The notes beneath the pieces are model-generated. The model was given only the letters and a program-made list of their open reading frames with translations. It was not told the DNA's origin and ran no database searches. From contig NZ_FMCI01000063.1 of assembly GCF_900091845.1 (NCBI RefSeq), forward strand, positions 1-47,689: 47,689 nucleotides of DNA, read 5' to 3'. Below are positions 7,052 to 17,702 of this stretch, one piece after another. Source of the stretch: Streptomyces sp. SolWspMP-5a-2 (GTDB lineage: Bacteria; Actinomycetota; Actinomycetes; Streptomycetales; Streptomycetaceae). Each line of letters begins with the position of its first letter. Position 1 is the first letter of the stretch. A program made the translations under genes and the position numbers.

Positions 7052-9300
7052 GTCGGCATCCTCCGGCTGCCCCGCCTGCGCGGTCGCCTGCGGGTGTCAC
7101 GGTTGGTGGCCGTGGGGTTGGTGGCGGTGCCCGCGGGCTGGTTCTCGTCGGGCGGGGTGTCGCCCTTCTCCTCCATCTTCCGCAGGTCGGCGGCGGGGTC
7201 GTCGGAGACCTTCGGGGAGACGATGGTGCCGTCCGTGCGGACCTTCGGCAGCCCCTTCTGCGGCGTCGGCAGCAGGGCCTGCTTGGTGTCGATGGAGCCG
7301 TCGGCCTGGACGCCGTACAGGGCGCTGTAGATGTTGCGCACGGCCTCACCGGAGGCGCCCGAACCGGTACCGGCCTGGGCGATGGTCATGATGACCGTGT
7401 AGTCCTTGGAGTAGGTGGCGAGCCAGGACGTGGTCTGCTTGCCGTAGACCTCCGCGGTACCGGTCTTGGCGTGCAGCTGGATCTTGTCCTGCGGCCAGCC
7501 GTTGAACTTCCAGGCGGCGGTACCGCGGGTGACCACGCCCGCGAGCGCCTCGCCCATGCCCTTGACGGTCGCCTTGTTCACCGGCAGCCTGCCGACGGAC
7601 TTGGGCTTGATCTCCCGGACGGTCTTGCCGTCGCCGCTGACGACGGCCTTGCCGATGGACGGCTGGTACATCGTGCCGCCGTTGGCGAGCGCGCCGTAGA
7701 TCACGGCCTCCTGGATCGGCGTGACGAGGGTGTCGCCCTGGCCGATGGAGTAGTTGATCGAGTCGCCCTCACGCATCTTGTTGCCTTCGAGGCAGTTCTC
7801 GTAGGCGATCTTCTCGACGTAACTGCCGTCCTTCTTGCCGGACTTGCACCAGGCGTTCTTGTTGGCCTTCCAGTAGTCGGCCTTCCAGGTGCGGTCCGGG
7901 ACGCGGCCGGTGACCTCGTTGGGGAGGTCGATGCCGGTCTCCTTGCCGAGGCCGAACTGGTGGGCGGCCTTGTAGAAGTAGTCCTTCGGCTGGCCCTTCT
8001 TCGGGTTGATGCCGCCGTCCTTCTTCCACTCGCGGTCGGCGAGCCCGTAGAAGACGGTGTCGCAGGAGACCTCCAGGGCGCGGCCCAGGGAGATCGGGCC
8101 GAAGCTCTCGCCCTCGAAGTTCTTGAAGACCTGGCCGCCGACGGAGTACGAGCTGGTGCAGGGGTAGCCGCCGTCCCAGACGTACCCGGCCTCGACCGCG
8201 GCGGCCGTGGAGACCACCTTGAACGTCGACCCGGGCGCGGACTGACCCTGTATGGCCCGGTTGATCAGCGGGTAGTCCGACTTCTTGCCGGTGAGCTTGG
8301 CGTAGTCCTTGCCGGAGATGCCGCCGACCCACACGTTCGGGTCGTAGGTGGGCGCGGACGCCATGGCGACGACCCGCCCGGTCTTGGCCTCCATGACGAC
8401 GACGGCGCCGGAGTCCGCCTTGTAGTTCTCGCCGGTGATCTTGTCGAACTGCTGGCGGGCGGTCTTCATCGCGGTGTCGAGTTCGTACTCGGCGATCCGC
8501 TGGACCCGGGAGTCGATGCTGGTGACCAGGTTGGCGCCGGGTTCGGCGGCGTCCGCCTGGGCCTTGCCGATGACGCGGCCGAGGTTGTCGACCTCGTAGC
8601 GGGTGACGCCCGCCTTGCCGCGCAGCTCCTTGTCGTACTGGCGCTCGAGACCGGAGCGGCCGACCTGGTCGGAGCGCAGGTAGGGCGAGTCGGTGTTCTG
8701 GGCCTTCTGGATCTCGTCGTCGGTCACCGGCGAGAGGTAGCCGAGGACCTGCGCGGTGTTGGCGTTGCCGGGCGCGGCGTAGCGGCGGACGGCCTCCGGC
8801 TCGGCGGTGATGCCGGGGAAGTCCTCGGCGCGCTCGCGGATCTGGAGGGCCTGCTTGGCGGTGGCCTCGTCGGTGATCGGGATGGGCTGGTAGGGCGAAC
8901 CGTTCCAGCACGGCTTGGGCGTCTTCGCGTCGCAGAGCCGGACCTTGAGGATGACGTCCTCGGGCTTCATCCCGAGGACACCGGCCAGCTTGGTGAGGAC
9001 GGCCTTGCCGTCGTCCTTCATCTTCAGCAGGTCGGTGCGGGACGCGGAGACGACCAGGCGGGTCTCGTTGTCGGCGATGGCGACGCCCCTGGCGTCCAGG
9101 ATGGAGCCGCGCGGGGCGGGCTGGACGACCTGCTGGACGTGGTTGCCCGACGCCTCCTTGGCGTAGGCGGCGCCCTCCCGGATCTGCAGGTACCACAGGC
9201 GTCCGCCGAGGGTGCCGAGCAGCGAGAGGACGAGAATCTGGATGACGACGAGCCGGATCTGGACCCGTGGGGTCCGCCCGGTCTCGGGAATGTTGGTCAC
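7048..9300 (-). CDS. mrdA: Penicillin-binding protein 2 (class B transpeptidase), 750 aa
   Basis: The GTG start at 9300 gives MTNIPETGRTPRVQIR, followed by a single membrane anchor at about residues 15-35. A PBP dimerisation domain starts with RGSILDARG. The transpeptidase domain carries the active-site motif S-x-x-K in QSAPGSTFK (near residue 354), the SCD segment, and the KTG triad in HAKTGTAEV (near 611). The C-terminal tail is Pro/Asn/Thr/Arg-rich and disordered. It crosslinks peptidoglycan outside the membrane together with RodA. It lies 128 bases downstream of mreD; the gap contains a short direct repeat (9343-9409). About 750 aa is long for PBP2 because of the tail and inserted loops, which is normal in Streptomyces. 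Confidence 0.95.
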   Translation of the reverse strand: MTNIPETGRTPRVQIRLVVIQILVLSLLGTLGGRLWYLQIREGAAYAKEASGNHVQQVVQPAPRGSILDARGVAIADNETRLVVSASRTDLLKMKDDGKAVLTKLAGVLGMKPEDVILKVRLCDAKTPKPCWNGSPYQPIPITDEATAKQALQIRERAEDFPGITAEPEAVRRYAAPGNANTAQVLGYLSPVTDDEIQKAQNTDSPYLRSDQVGRSGLERQYDKELRGKAGVTRYEVDNLGRVIGKAQADAAEPGANLVTSIDSRVQRIAEYELDTAMKTARQQFDKITGENYKADSGAVVVMEAKTGRVVAMASAPTYDPNVWVGGISGKDYAKLTGKKSDYPLINRAIQGQSAPGSTFKVVSTAAAVEAGYVWDGGYPCTSSYSVGGQVFKNFEGESFGPISLGRALEVSCDTVFYGLADREWKKDGGINPKKGQPKDYFYKAAHQFGLGKETGIDLPNEVTGRVPDRTWKADYWKANKNAWCKSGKKDGSYVEKIAYENCLEGNKMREGDSINYSIGQGDTLVTPIQEAVIYGALANGGTMYQPSIGKAVVSGDGKTVREIKPKSVGRLPVNKATVKGMGEALAGVVTRGTAAWKFNGWPQDKIQLHAKTGTAEVYGKQTTSWLATYSKDYTVIMTIAQAGTGSGASGEAVRNIYSALYGVQADGSIDTKQALLPTPQKGLPKVRTDGTIVSPKVSDDPAADLRKMEEKGDTPPDENQPAGTATNPTATNRDTRRRPRRRGSRRMPT

Positions 9301-9342
9301 TGTGGCTGCCTCCCCCTCTCAGTGCGGGTACGTCTCGGGTCC

Positions 9343-9409
9343 CGGGACGCCGTGCGGCGCGTGCGCGGCGGCGCCGCGCGGCCGGCGTCCGGGGACGCTG
9401 TGCGGCGCG
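9343..9409. repeat. Imperfect 19-bp direct repeat in the mreD-mrdA gap
   Basis: CGGGACGCCGTGCGGCGCG (9343-9361) recurs as GGGGACGCTGTGCGGCGCG (9391-9409), with two differences. A GC hairpin, GCGCGGC against GCCGCGC, lies between the copies. The gap has no gene; its translated frames are repetitive Ala/Pro/Arg. Confidence 0.45.
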
Positions 9410-9428
9410 GACGCCGCTTCCCGTGCGG

Positions 9429-10103
9429 TCACAGCCGCTTGACCCCCTTGATCCGTCCGGCCCGCGAGGCGCGGGCGCGCACGGCGCGCATCTTGATGCC
9501 GCCGCGCTGGCCGCCGACGCGCAGCCCGGTCCCGGAGGAGAGCCACCCGTTGGAGATGTCGGCGGCCTTGCTCGCGGCGGAGCTGCTCTCGGCCAGCGGG
9601 TCGTTGTCGGCCCGCCGGGCGAGCGCCATGACCCCGGGGACCACGAACGGCGCGAGGAGCAGGTCGTAGACGGTCGCCGAGAAGAGCAGCCCGGTGAGGC
9701 CGACGTGGCGGGCGGCGGTGTCGCCGACGAGGGCGCCGACGCCCGCGTACAGCAGGGTCGAGCCGATCGCGGCGCCGACCACGACCAGCATCGGGGCGGT
9801 CGCCGACTTCAGCCGCCCGTTCTCGGGCTTGACGAGGCCCGCCAGATAGCCGACGACGCAGAGCACGAGGGCGTAGCGGCCGGCCGCGTGGTCGGCGGGC
9901 GGCGCGAGGTCCGCGAGGAGCCCGGCGCCGAATCCGACGAGGGCGCCGCCGACATGGCCGTAGACCATGGCGAGGGCGAGGACGGTCAGCAGCAGCAGGT
10001 CGGGGACGGCGCCGGGGAGGTGGAGGCGGGCGAGGACGCTCACCTGGATCACCAGCGCGACGACGATCAGGGCCGAGGAGAGCAGGATCCGGTTGACACG
10101 CAT
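9429..10103 (-). CDS. mreD: Rod shape-determining protein MreD, 224 aa
   Basis: This is a small integral membrane protein. The start MRVNRILLSSALIVVALVIQV leads into about five or six hydrophobic helices, as in MreD. The C-terminal tail is basic (RVGGQRGGIKMRAVRARASRAGR), longer than the usual 160-residue MreD and probably cytoplasmic. MreD bridges MreC and the RodA/PBP2 synthase within the elongasome or, in Streptomyces, the spore wall synthesising complex. The start is 15 bases after the mreC stop, so the two are co-transcribed. Confidence 0.93.
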   Translation of the reverse strand: MRVNRILLSSALIVVALVIQVSVLARLHLPGAVPDLLLLTVLALAMVYGHVGGALVGFGAGLLADLAPPADHAAGRYALVLCVVGYLAGLVKPENGRLKSATAPMLVVVGAAIGSTLLYAGVGALVGDTAARHVGLTGLLFSATVYDLLLAPFVVPGVMALARRADNDPLAESSSAASKAADISNGWLSSGTGLRVGGQRGGIKMRAVRARASRAGRIKGVKRL

Positions 10104-10118
10104 GGGGGAACTCAGCTC

Positions 10119-11087
10119 CTACTGCTGCTCTTGCTGGCCGTCGACGGGTGCGTTCGGGGACGGGGTGACCGTGACCGTGACCGTCGGGACGGGGGTCGGC
10201 TGGGGCTTCTTCGGGAGCACCGTGTCGCGCGGGTCCTTCTTCGGGGGCTCGACCACCACGCCGACGACGTCCAGGTTGGTGAAGCTGACGTACGGCGTCA
10301 CGTAGAGGGTGCGGGTGAGCCCGCCGCCCGAGGGGTCGACGCGGGAGACGGTGCCGACCGGGACGCCGGGCACGAAGGGGCGGTCGGCCTGGGAGCCGAA
10401 GGTGACCAGGCGGTCGCCCTTCTTCACCTCGGCCTTGCCGTTGAGGAGTTCGACGCGCAGCGCGCGGTCGCCCTGCCCCGAGGCGAAGCCCAGTTCGTCG
10501 TTGCCCTCCATCCGGGTGCCGACGGTGAAGTCGGGGTCGTTGGCCAGCAGCACCGTGGAGGTGCCGGGCCCGACCGTGGTGACGCGGCCGACGAGTCCGT
10601 CGCCGTTCAGCACGGTCATGTCGCGTGCGATGCCGTCGCGGGCGCCGACGTCCAGGGTGACGGTCCAGGAGAAGCCCTGGGCCGCTCCTATCCCGATGAC
10701 CTGGGCGCCCTTGATGCCGTACTGGCCCTCGCCCGCGACCTTGAGCATGCTGTCGAGCTGCTTCAGACGGCTGCGGTTGCGGTCGCTGCTGCCGAGGCTG
10801 GCCTTGAGGGCGGCGTTCTCCTTCTCAAGGCGGGCGAGCCGGTCGTGGCGCTCGCCGGAGTCGCGGATCGCGGAGACGGCGTTGCCGACCGGGTCGACAC
10901 CGGCGGCGACGCCGTTCTCGATCGGGCCGAAGACCGTGGCGGCGACCTGCCGGGCACCGCCGACGGGCGAGTCCTCCCCGCCCCGGATGTCCACCGTGAT
11001 CAGCGCGAACGCGACGGCGATCAGCAGCACCAGGAGCAGCCGGCTCTCTCGTGTGTCCCTCACGTGCGGCGGCCGTGCCTTCCTCAT
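10119..11087 (-). CDS. mreC: Rod shape-determining protein MreC, 322 aa
   Basis: A short basic N-terminus (MRKARPPHVRDTRESR) precedes a single transmembrane segment at about 17-33 (LLLVLLIAVAFALITVD). A coiled coil follows, containing RLARLEKENAALKASL (about residues 80-100), then the beta-rich MreC domain (DVGARDGIARDMTVLNGDGLVGRV). The C-terminus is a Pro/Thr/Val repeat tail. MreC is a periplasm-side scaffold that binds PBP2. It is separated from mreB by 87 bases that hold a hairpin (11126-11159) and an A/T-rich TATAAG box, so it may be expressed partly from its own promoter. Confidence 0.94.
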   Translation of the reverse strand: MRKARPPHVRDTRESRLLLVLLIAVAFALITVDIRGGEDSPVGGARQVAATVFGPIENGVAAGVDPVGNAVSAIRDSGERHDRLARLEKENAALKASLGSSDRNRSRLKQLDSMLKVAGEGQYGIKGAQVIGIGAAQGFSWTVTLDVGARDGIARDMTVLNGDGLVGRVTTVGPGTSTVLLANDPDFTVGTRMEGNDELGFASGQGDRALRVELLNGKAEVKKGDRLVTFGSQADRPFVPGVPVGTVSRVDPSGGGLTRTLYVTPYVSFTNLDVVGVVVEPPKKDPRDTVLPKKPQPTPVPTVTVTVTPSPNAPVDGQQEQQ

Positions 11088-11125
11088 AGGAATGTGCGGG
11101 TGTTGTCTGCGCTTATATCAACGAT

Positions 11126-11159
11126 CCGCCGCACGAGAGGAGATCGTCTCGTACGGCGG
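11126..11159 (-). terminator. Intercistronic hairpin between mreB and mreC
   Basis: CCGCCGCACGAGA (11126-11138) pairs with TCTCGTACGGCGG (11147-11159), with one mismatch, around a GGAGATCG loop. It follows the mreB stop codon and would stop or attenuate mreB transcripts. On the minus strand a TATAAG box (near 11112-11117) lies between it and mreC. Confidence 0.6.
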
Positions 11160-11174
11160 AATCGAGGGATTACG

Positions 11175-12194
11175 TCATCTGCGCGGCTGGGCGTCCAGGA
11201 CCTGCTGGAGCGCCTCGAACTCCTCGACGCACTTGCCGGAGCCGAGCGCGACGCTGTCGAGCGGGTCCTCGGCGATGTGGATCGGCATGCCGGTCTCCCG
11301 GCGCAGCCGCTCGTCGAGGCCGCGCAGCAGGGCGCCGCCGCCGGTCAGCACGATGCCCCGGTCCATGATGTCGCCGGACAGCTCGGGCGGGCACTTGTCG
11401 AGGGTGGTCTTGACGGCGTCGACGATCGCGTTGACCGGCTCCTCGATCGCCTTGCGGACCTCGGCCGCGGAGATCACGACCGTCTTGGGCAGCCCGGACA
11501 CCAGGTCCCGGCCGCGGATCTCGGTGTGCTCGTCGGCGTCGAGGTCGTACGCGGAACCGATCGTGATCTTGATCTGCTCGGCCGTGCGCTCGCCCAGCAG
11601 GAGGGAGTACTCCTTCTTGATGTGCTGGATGATCGCGTTGTCCAGCTCGTCCCCCGCGACCCTGATGGACTGCGCGGTGACGATGCCGCCGAGGGAGATC
11701 ACCGCGACCTCCGTGGTGCCGCCGCCGATGTCGACCACCATGTTGCCGGTGGCCTCGTGCACCGGCAGCCCCGAGCCGATGGCCGCGGCCATGGGCTCCT
11801 CGATGATGTGCACCTGGCGGGCGCCTGCCTGCGACGACGCCTCGATGACGGCACGGCGCTCGACGCCCGTGATGCCCGAGGGCACGCAGACGACGACGCG
11901 CGGGCGGGCGAGGTAGCGCCGCTTGTGGATCTTCAGGATGAAGTAGCGGAGCATCCGCTCGGTGATCTCGAAGTCGGCGATGACGCCGTCCTTCAGCGGA
12001 CGCACCGCGACGATGTTGCCGGGGGTGCGTCCGATCATCTTCTTGGCCTCGGCGCCGACCGCGAGGATGCCACCGGTGTTGGTGTTGATCGCGACGACGG
12101 ACGGCTCGTTGAGAACGATCCCGCGACCCCTGACGTACACCAGCGTGTTGGCGGTCCCGAGGTCGACAGCCATGTCACGGCCGATGAACGACAT
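11175..12194 (-). CDS. mreB: Rod shape-determining protein MreB (actin homologue), 339 aa
   Basis: I chose ATG at 12194 ([20 protein letters not shown]), which matches the family N-terminus and has GGGGAA a few bases upstream. An in-frame ATG at 12206 (MGNS...) lacks a ribosome site, and an upstream extension to 12311 is non-homologous. Actin-fold ATP motifs are visible: phosphate 1 [11 protein letters not shown], phosphate 2 [17 protein letters not shown], and the adenosine motif [13 protein letters not shown]. In Streptomyces MreB is needed for spore wall integrity rather than hyphal growth. It is probably transcribed alone or with mreCD, given the hairpin downstream. Confidence 0.96.
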   Translation of the reverse strand: MSFIGRDMAVDLGTANTLVYVRGRGIVLNEPSVVAINTNTGGILAVGAEAKKMIGRTPGNIVAVRPLKDGVIADFEITERMLRYFILKIHKRRYLARPRVVVCVPSGITGVERRAVIEASSQAGARQVHIIEEPMAAAIGSGLPVHEATGNMVVDIGGGTTEVAVISLGGIVTAQSIRVAGDELDNAIIQHIKKEYSLLLGERTAEQIKITIGSAYDLDADEHTEIRGRDLVSGLPKTVVISAAEVRKAIEEPVNAIVDAVKTTLDKCPPELSGDIMDRGIVLTGGGALLRGLDERLRRETGMPIHIAEDPLDSVALGSGKCVEEFEALQQVLDAQPRR

Positions 12195-12286
12195 TGAGTT
12201 CCCCATCAGGATTCGTGTGGCCTTCCCTGGCAGCTTCTGAGGGCTTTTCAGGTCGGCGAAGTGGGTGCTGTGACGTGAAGGCTTCC

Positions 12287-12292
12287 ATCGTA
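12287..12292 (-). promoter_or_regulatory. Candidate -10 box for mreB
   Basis: On the minus strand the sequence TACGAT fits the TANNNT -10 pattern about 93 bases upstream of the mreB ATG. No matching TTGACA-like -35 box is obvious at 17-18 bases, so this is tentative. Several mreB promoters are known in S. coelicolor. Confidence 0.25.
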
Positions 12293-12374
12293 GACGCGCC
12301 TGCACGAACACTGCGTGAGGGTCTTCGCCATTGTCAGCAGATGATGTGTGGCTTCGCTTCTGGAGACGGGCGTT

Positions 12375-12394
12375 CGGGGGTGTGCGTTCCCCCG
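12375..12394 (-). terminator. Hairpin downstream of ndk
   Basis: CGGGGG (12375-12380) and CCCCCG (12389-12394) with an 8-base loop lie 30 bases past the ndk stop codon, before the mreB promoter region. It plausibly ends the valS-folC-DUF4233-ndk transcript. Confidence 0.5.
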
Positions 12395-12423
12395 ATCGCC
12401 GCCGTCATGCCCGCCCGTGGGCG

Positions 12424-12837
12424 TCAGTCACGACCGGGAAAGAAGATCTTCACCTCGCGTTCGGCCGACTCCTCGGAGTCGGACGCGTGGATCAGGTTCT
12501 CCCGGACGATGACACCGTAGTCGCCGCGGATGGAACCGGGCGCGGCGGCGATCGGGTCGGTGGGACCGGCCAGCGCGCGCACGCCCTCGATGACCCGCTC
12601 GCCCTCGACGATGAGCGCGACGACGGGACCGGACGCCATGAACTCGACGAGCGGCTCGTAGAAGGGCTTGCCCCGGTGCTCCCCGTAGTGCTGCTCCAGC
12701 GTGTCCTGGTCCAGGGTGCGCAGCTCCAGCGCGCTGATCCGCCAGCCGGCCTTGCGCTCGATGCGGCTGATGATCTCGCCGGTCAGTCCGCGCCGGACGG
12801 CGTCAGGCTTGAGAAGGACGAGGGTGCGCTGGCTCAC
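12424..12837 (-). CDS. ndk: Nucleoside diphosphate kinase, 137 aa
   Basis: The GTG start at 12837 gives MSQRTLVLLKPDAVRRGLTGEI, containing the family N-terminal KPDAV motif. The catalytic histidine that is transiently phosphorylated is H117, in LIHASDSEES (consensus NxIHGSDS). Length is typical (about 137). It transfers the gamma phosphate of ATP to other nucleoside diphosphates in the cytoplasm. The gene lies 67 bases downstream of the DUF4233 gene on the same strand, followed by a hairpin. Confidence 0.97.
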   Translation of the reverse strand: MSQRTLVLLKPDAVRRGLTGEIISRIERKAGWRISALELRTLDQDTLEQHYGEHRGKPFYEPLVEFMASGPVVALIVEGERVIEGVRALAGPTDPIAAAPGSIRGDYGVIVRENLIHASDSEESAEREVKIFFPGRD

Positions 12838-12904
12838 GGGCGGGCTCCTTCAAGTCAAGGGTGGTGCGGAGAAGACGAGGTTACCCGGCGTGTCGCGACC
12901 TCTG

Positions 12905-13261
12905 TCACACAGCGTCAGGTTCAGCGGAGGCCGACTGCGCCGCGAACCGCGCCTTCGCCTCGTCGATCTTGCGTCCGTAGTGGACGGAGGCCCACCAGAG
13001 GGCGGCGAAGCCCAGGCCGAGGAAGAACATCGCCGGCACCACGAAGCCGGAGGCGACCAGCGCGACCTGGAACGCCCAGCCGAGGGCGACGCCGCCCGGC
13101 CGGGTGATCACGCCGCACAGCAGCACGCTGAGGACCATCGCGACCCCGCAGACCGTCCACACGGTGGACATGGCGAGGTCGGGGTCCTTCATGGCGACGA
13201 GACCGGCGAAGCCGATCACGAACAGCTCGCCGATCAAGGTGGAAGCGCAGAGCGTACGCAC
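12905..13261 (-). CDS. DUF4233 membrane protein, 118 aa
   Basis: The GTG start (MRTLCASTLIGELFVIGFAGLVAM) begins directly with a hydrophobic helix. Three further hydrophobic segments follow, separated by short turns (TRPGGVALGW), and a charged tail ends the protein (YGRKIDEAKARFAAQ). Sequence and position immediately after folC (6-base gap) match the actinobacterial DUF4233 family, whose function is unknown. The tight spacing indicates co-transcription and perhaps coupling with folC. Confidence 0.87.
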   Translation of the reverse strand: MRTLCASTLIGELFVIGFAGLVAMKDPDLAMSTVWTVCGVAMVLSVLLCGVITRPGGVALGWAFQVALVASGFVVPAMFFLGLGFAALWWASVHYGRKIDEAKARFAAQSASAEPDAV

Positions 13262-13267
13262 GGGTGG

Positions 13268-14764
13268 TCAGCCCCTCCCCAGGAGCAGTCGGGCCTCGCC
13301 GACGGTGATGACGGAACCGGTCACGAGCACACCGCCGCCGGTGAACTCGCCCTCCTCCTCGGCGAGCGTGATCGCCGCCTCCAGGGCGTCCGGCAGCCGC
13401 GGCTCGACCTGGACCCGCTCGTCGCCGAAGACCTCCACGGCGATCGCGGCCAGCTCGTCGGTGTCCATGGCGCGGTGGCTGGAGTTCTGGGTGACGACGA
13501 CCTCCGCGAAGACCGGCTCGAACGCCTCCAGGAGGCCGCGCACGTTCTTGTCGCCGCTCGCGCCGACCACGCCGATCAGCCTGCTGAAGTCGAACGCCTC
13601 CCCCACCGCCTCGGCGGTCACCCGGGCACCGGCCGGGTTGTGGGCGGCGTCCAGGACGACGGTCGGCGAGCGCCGCACGACCTCCAGACGGCCCGGCGAG
13701 GACGCGGACGCGAACGCCTTGCGGACGGTGTCCAGGTCGAGCGGTTCGGCCCGCTGCGAGCCGACGCCGAAGAACGCCTCGACGGCGGCGAGCGCGACGG
13801 CCGCGTTGTGGGCCTGGTGGGCGCCGTGCAGCGGGAGGTAGACGCCGGGGTACTCGCCGCCGAGGCCGCGCAGGGTGACCAGCTGGCCGCCGACGGCCAC
13901 CTCGCGGGCCACGACGCCGAACTCCAGGCCCTCCCTGGCCACGGTCGCGTCGGCCTCCACGGCCTTCTTCAGGAGCACCTGAGCGGCGTCCACGGGCTGC
14001 TGGGCGAGGATCACGGTGGCGCCCTGCTTGATGATCCCGCCCTTCTCCCCCGCGATCGCGCCGGGCGTCTCCCCGAGCCGGTCGGTGTGGTCCAGGTCGA
14101 TGGGGGTGACGACGGCGACGTCGCCGTCGATCACGTTCGTCGCGTCCCAGGTGCCGCCCATGCCGACCTCGACGACGGCCACGTCCACGGGGGCGTCCGC
14201 GAAGGCCGCGTAGGCCATGCCGGTGAGCACCTCGAAGAAGGAGAGCCGGTACTCCTGCCGTTCGTCGACCATCTCCACGTACGGCTTGACGTCCTGGTAG
14301 GTCTCGATGAAGCGCTCGGCGGAGACCGGGGCGCCGTCCAGGCTGATCCGCTCGGTGACGGACTGGACGTGCGGCGAGGTGTAGCGGCCGGTGCGCAGCT
14401 CGAACGCGCCGAGCAGGGACTCCACCATGCGGGCGGTGGACGTCTTGCCGTTGGTGCCGGTGATGTGGATCGAGGGGTACGCGCGCTGCGGCTCGCCCAG
14501 GACGTCCATCAGGGCCGCGATCCGGGCGACCGAGGGCTCCAGCTTGGTCTCGCCCCAGCGGCCCGCCAGCTCGGTCTCCACCTCGCGCAGCGCCCGGTCC
14601 AGCTCGGGGTCCTCGGGTCGGGCGGGAACGTCGGCCTGCGGCACGGCGCCCTGGGTGCGCAGGGTGCGGCTGCCCGCCTCGATGACCGCGAGGTCGGGGT
14701 CACGGTCGGTCTCGGCACCGACGATCTCGTCGAAGGGGTCATGGTCCGGGGGGAGGTCACTCAC
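13268..14764 (-). CDS. folC: Folylpolyglutamate synthase / dihydrofolate synthase, 498 aa
   Basis: The GTG start gives MSDLPPDHDPFDEIVGAET. About 50 acidic, poorly conserved residues precede the Mur-ligase-type fold. The ATP loop is ITGTNGKTSTAR at 101-112, and the central domain contains EVGMGGTWDATNVID and DHTDRLGETPGAIAGEKGGIIK. The C-terminal domain has VLDAAHNPAGA. It adds glutamate to dihydropteroate or tetrahydrofolate using ATP. It lies downstream of valS across a 176-base gap containing a Streptomyces-type dispersed repeat, and 6 bases upstream of the DUF4233 gene. Confidence 0.95.
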   Translation of the reverse strand: MSDLPPDHDPFDEIVGAETDRDPDLAVIEAGSRTLRTQGAVPQADVPARPEDPELDRALREVETELAGRWGETKLEPSVARIAALMDVLGEPQRAYPSIHITGTNGKTSTARMVESLLGAFELRTGRYTSPHVQSVTERISLDGAPVSAERFIETYQDVKPYVEMVDERQEYRLSFFEVLTGMAYAAFADAPVDVAVVEVGMGGTWDATNVIDGDVAVVTPIDLDHTDRLGETPGAIAGEKGGIIKQGATVILAQQPVDAAQVLLKKAVEADATVAREGLEFGVVAREVAVGGQLVTLRGLGGEYPGVYLPLHGAHQAHNAAVALAAVEAFFGVGSQRAEPLDLDTVRKAFASASSPGRLEVVRRSPTVVLDAAHNPAGARVTAEAVGEAFDFSRLIGVVGASGDKNVRGLLEAFEPVFAEVVVTQNSSHRAMDTDELAAIAVEVFGDERVQVEPRLPDALEAAITLAEEEGEFTGGGVLVTGSVITVGEARLLLGRG

Positions 14765-14840
14765 CCCACCAGTCTACGAGCCCCGGAACCCCAGCTCCCC
14801 AGGAGCCCGAGCCAGACCACCCCGGCCCACACCCACCCCC

Positions 14841-14874
14841 CAGGGGCGCGGGGAACTGCGCGACCAGCCCCCAC
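14841..14874. repeat. Dispersed intergenic repeat of the Streptomyces GGGGCGCGGGGAACTGCGCG type
   Basis: The valS-folC gap contains CAGGGGCGCGGGGAACTGCG followed by CGACCAGCCCCCAC. From memory this sequence recurs in very many intergenic regions of Streptomyces genomes. It has terminal GGGGC/GCCCC complementarity and can fold into a small hairpin. The flanks (14765-14840 and 14875-14940) are C-rich and look non-coding. No second copy is evident in this window. Confidence 0.6.
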
Positions 14875-14940
14875 GAACCCGCACGAGACCACGACCCGCA
14901 CCCCACCCCCGCGCACCCCCGGAGGGCCCCGCGCAGGCCC

Positions 14941-17565
<2,625 letters not shown>

Positions 17566-17571
17566 GCGCAC

Positions 17572-17577
17572 AGTGTA
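17572..17577 (-). promoter_or_regulatory. Candidate -10 box for valS (leaderless)
   Basis: The minus strand reads TACACT immediately upstream of the GTG start; TTCGGG (17596-17601) at an 18-base spacing is a weak -35. Start of transcription would fall on or next to the start codon. Confidence 0.35.
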
Positions 17578-17702
17578 GGGGCGTCACGACGGTGTCCCGA
17601 AACGGGATTCTTCTGTAACGGTGGGGCCCCCGGCGCCGTCCGTCCCCCGCCCCTGGGTCAGGATGTCAGGAACGCATAAAGCTTCTGGAGGGGAACCCAG
17701 GG

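Noticed and set aside
9267..12197. Long plus-strand frame spanning mreD, mreC and mreB
   Set aside because: Antisense shadow of three conserved genes, with no ribosome site and no family resemblance.
17566..17702. T-box or other riboswitch before valS
   Set aside because: The gap is too short and shows neither the T-box bulge nor antiterminator; the predicted mRNA is leaderless.
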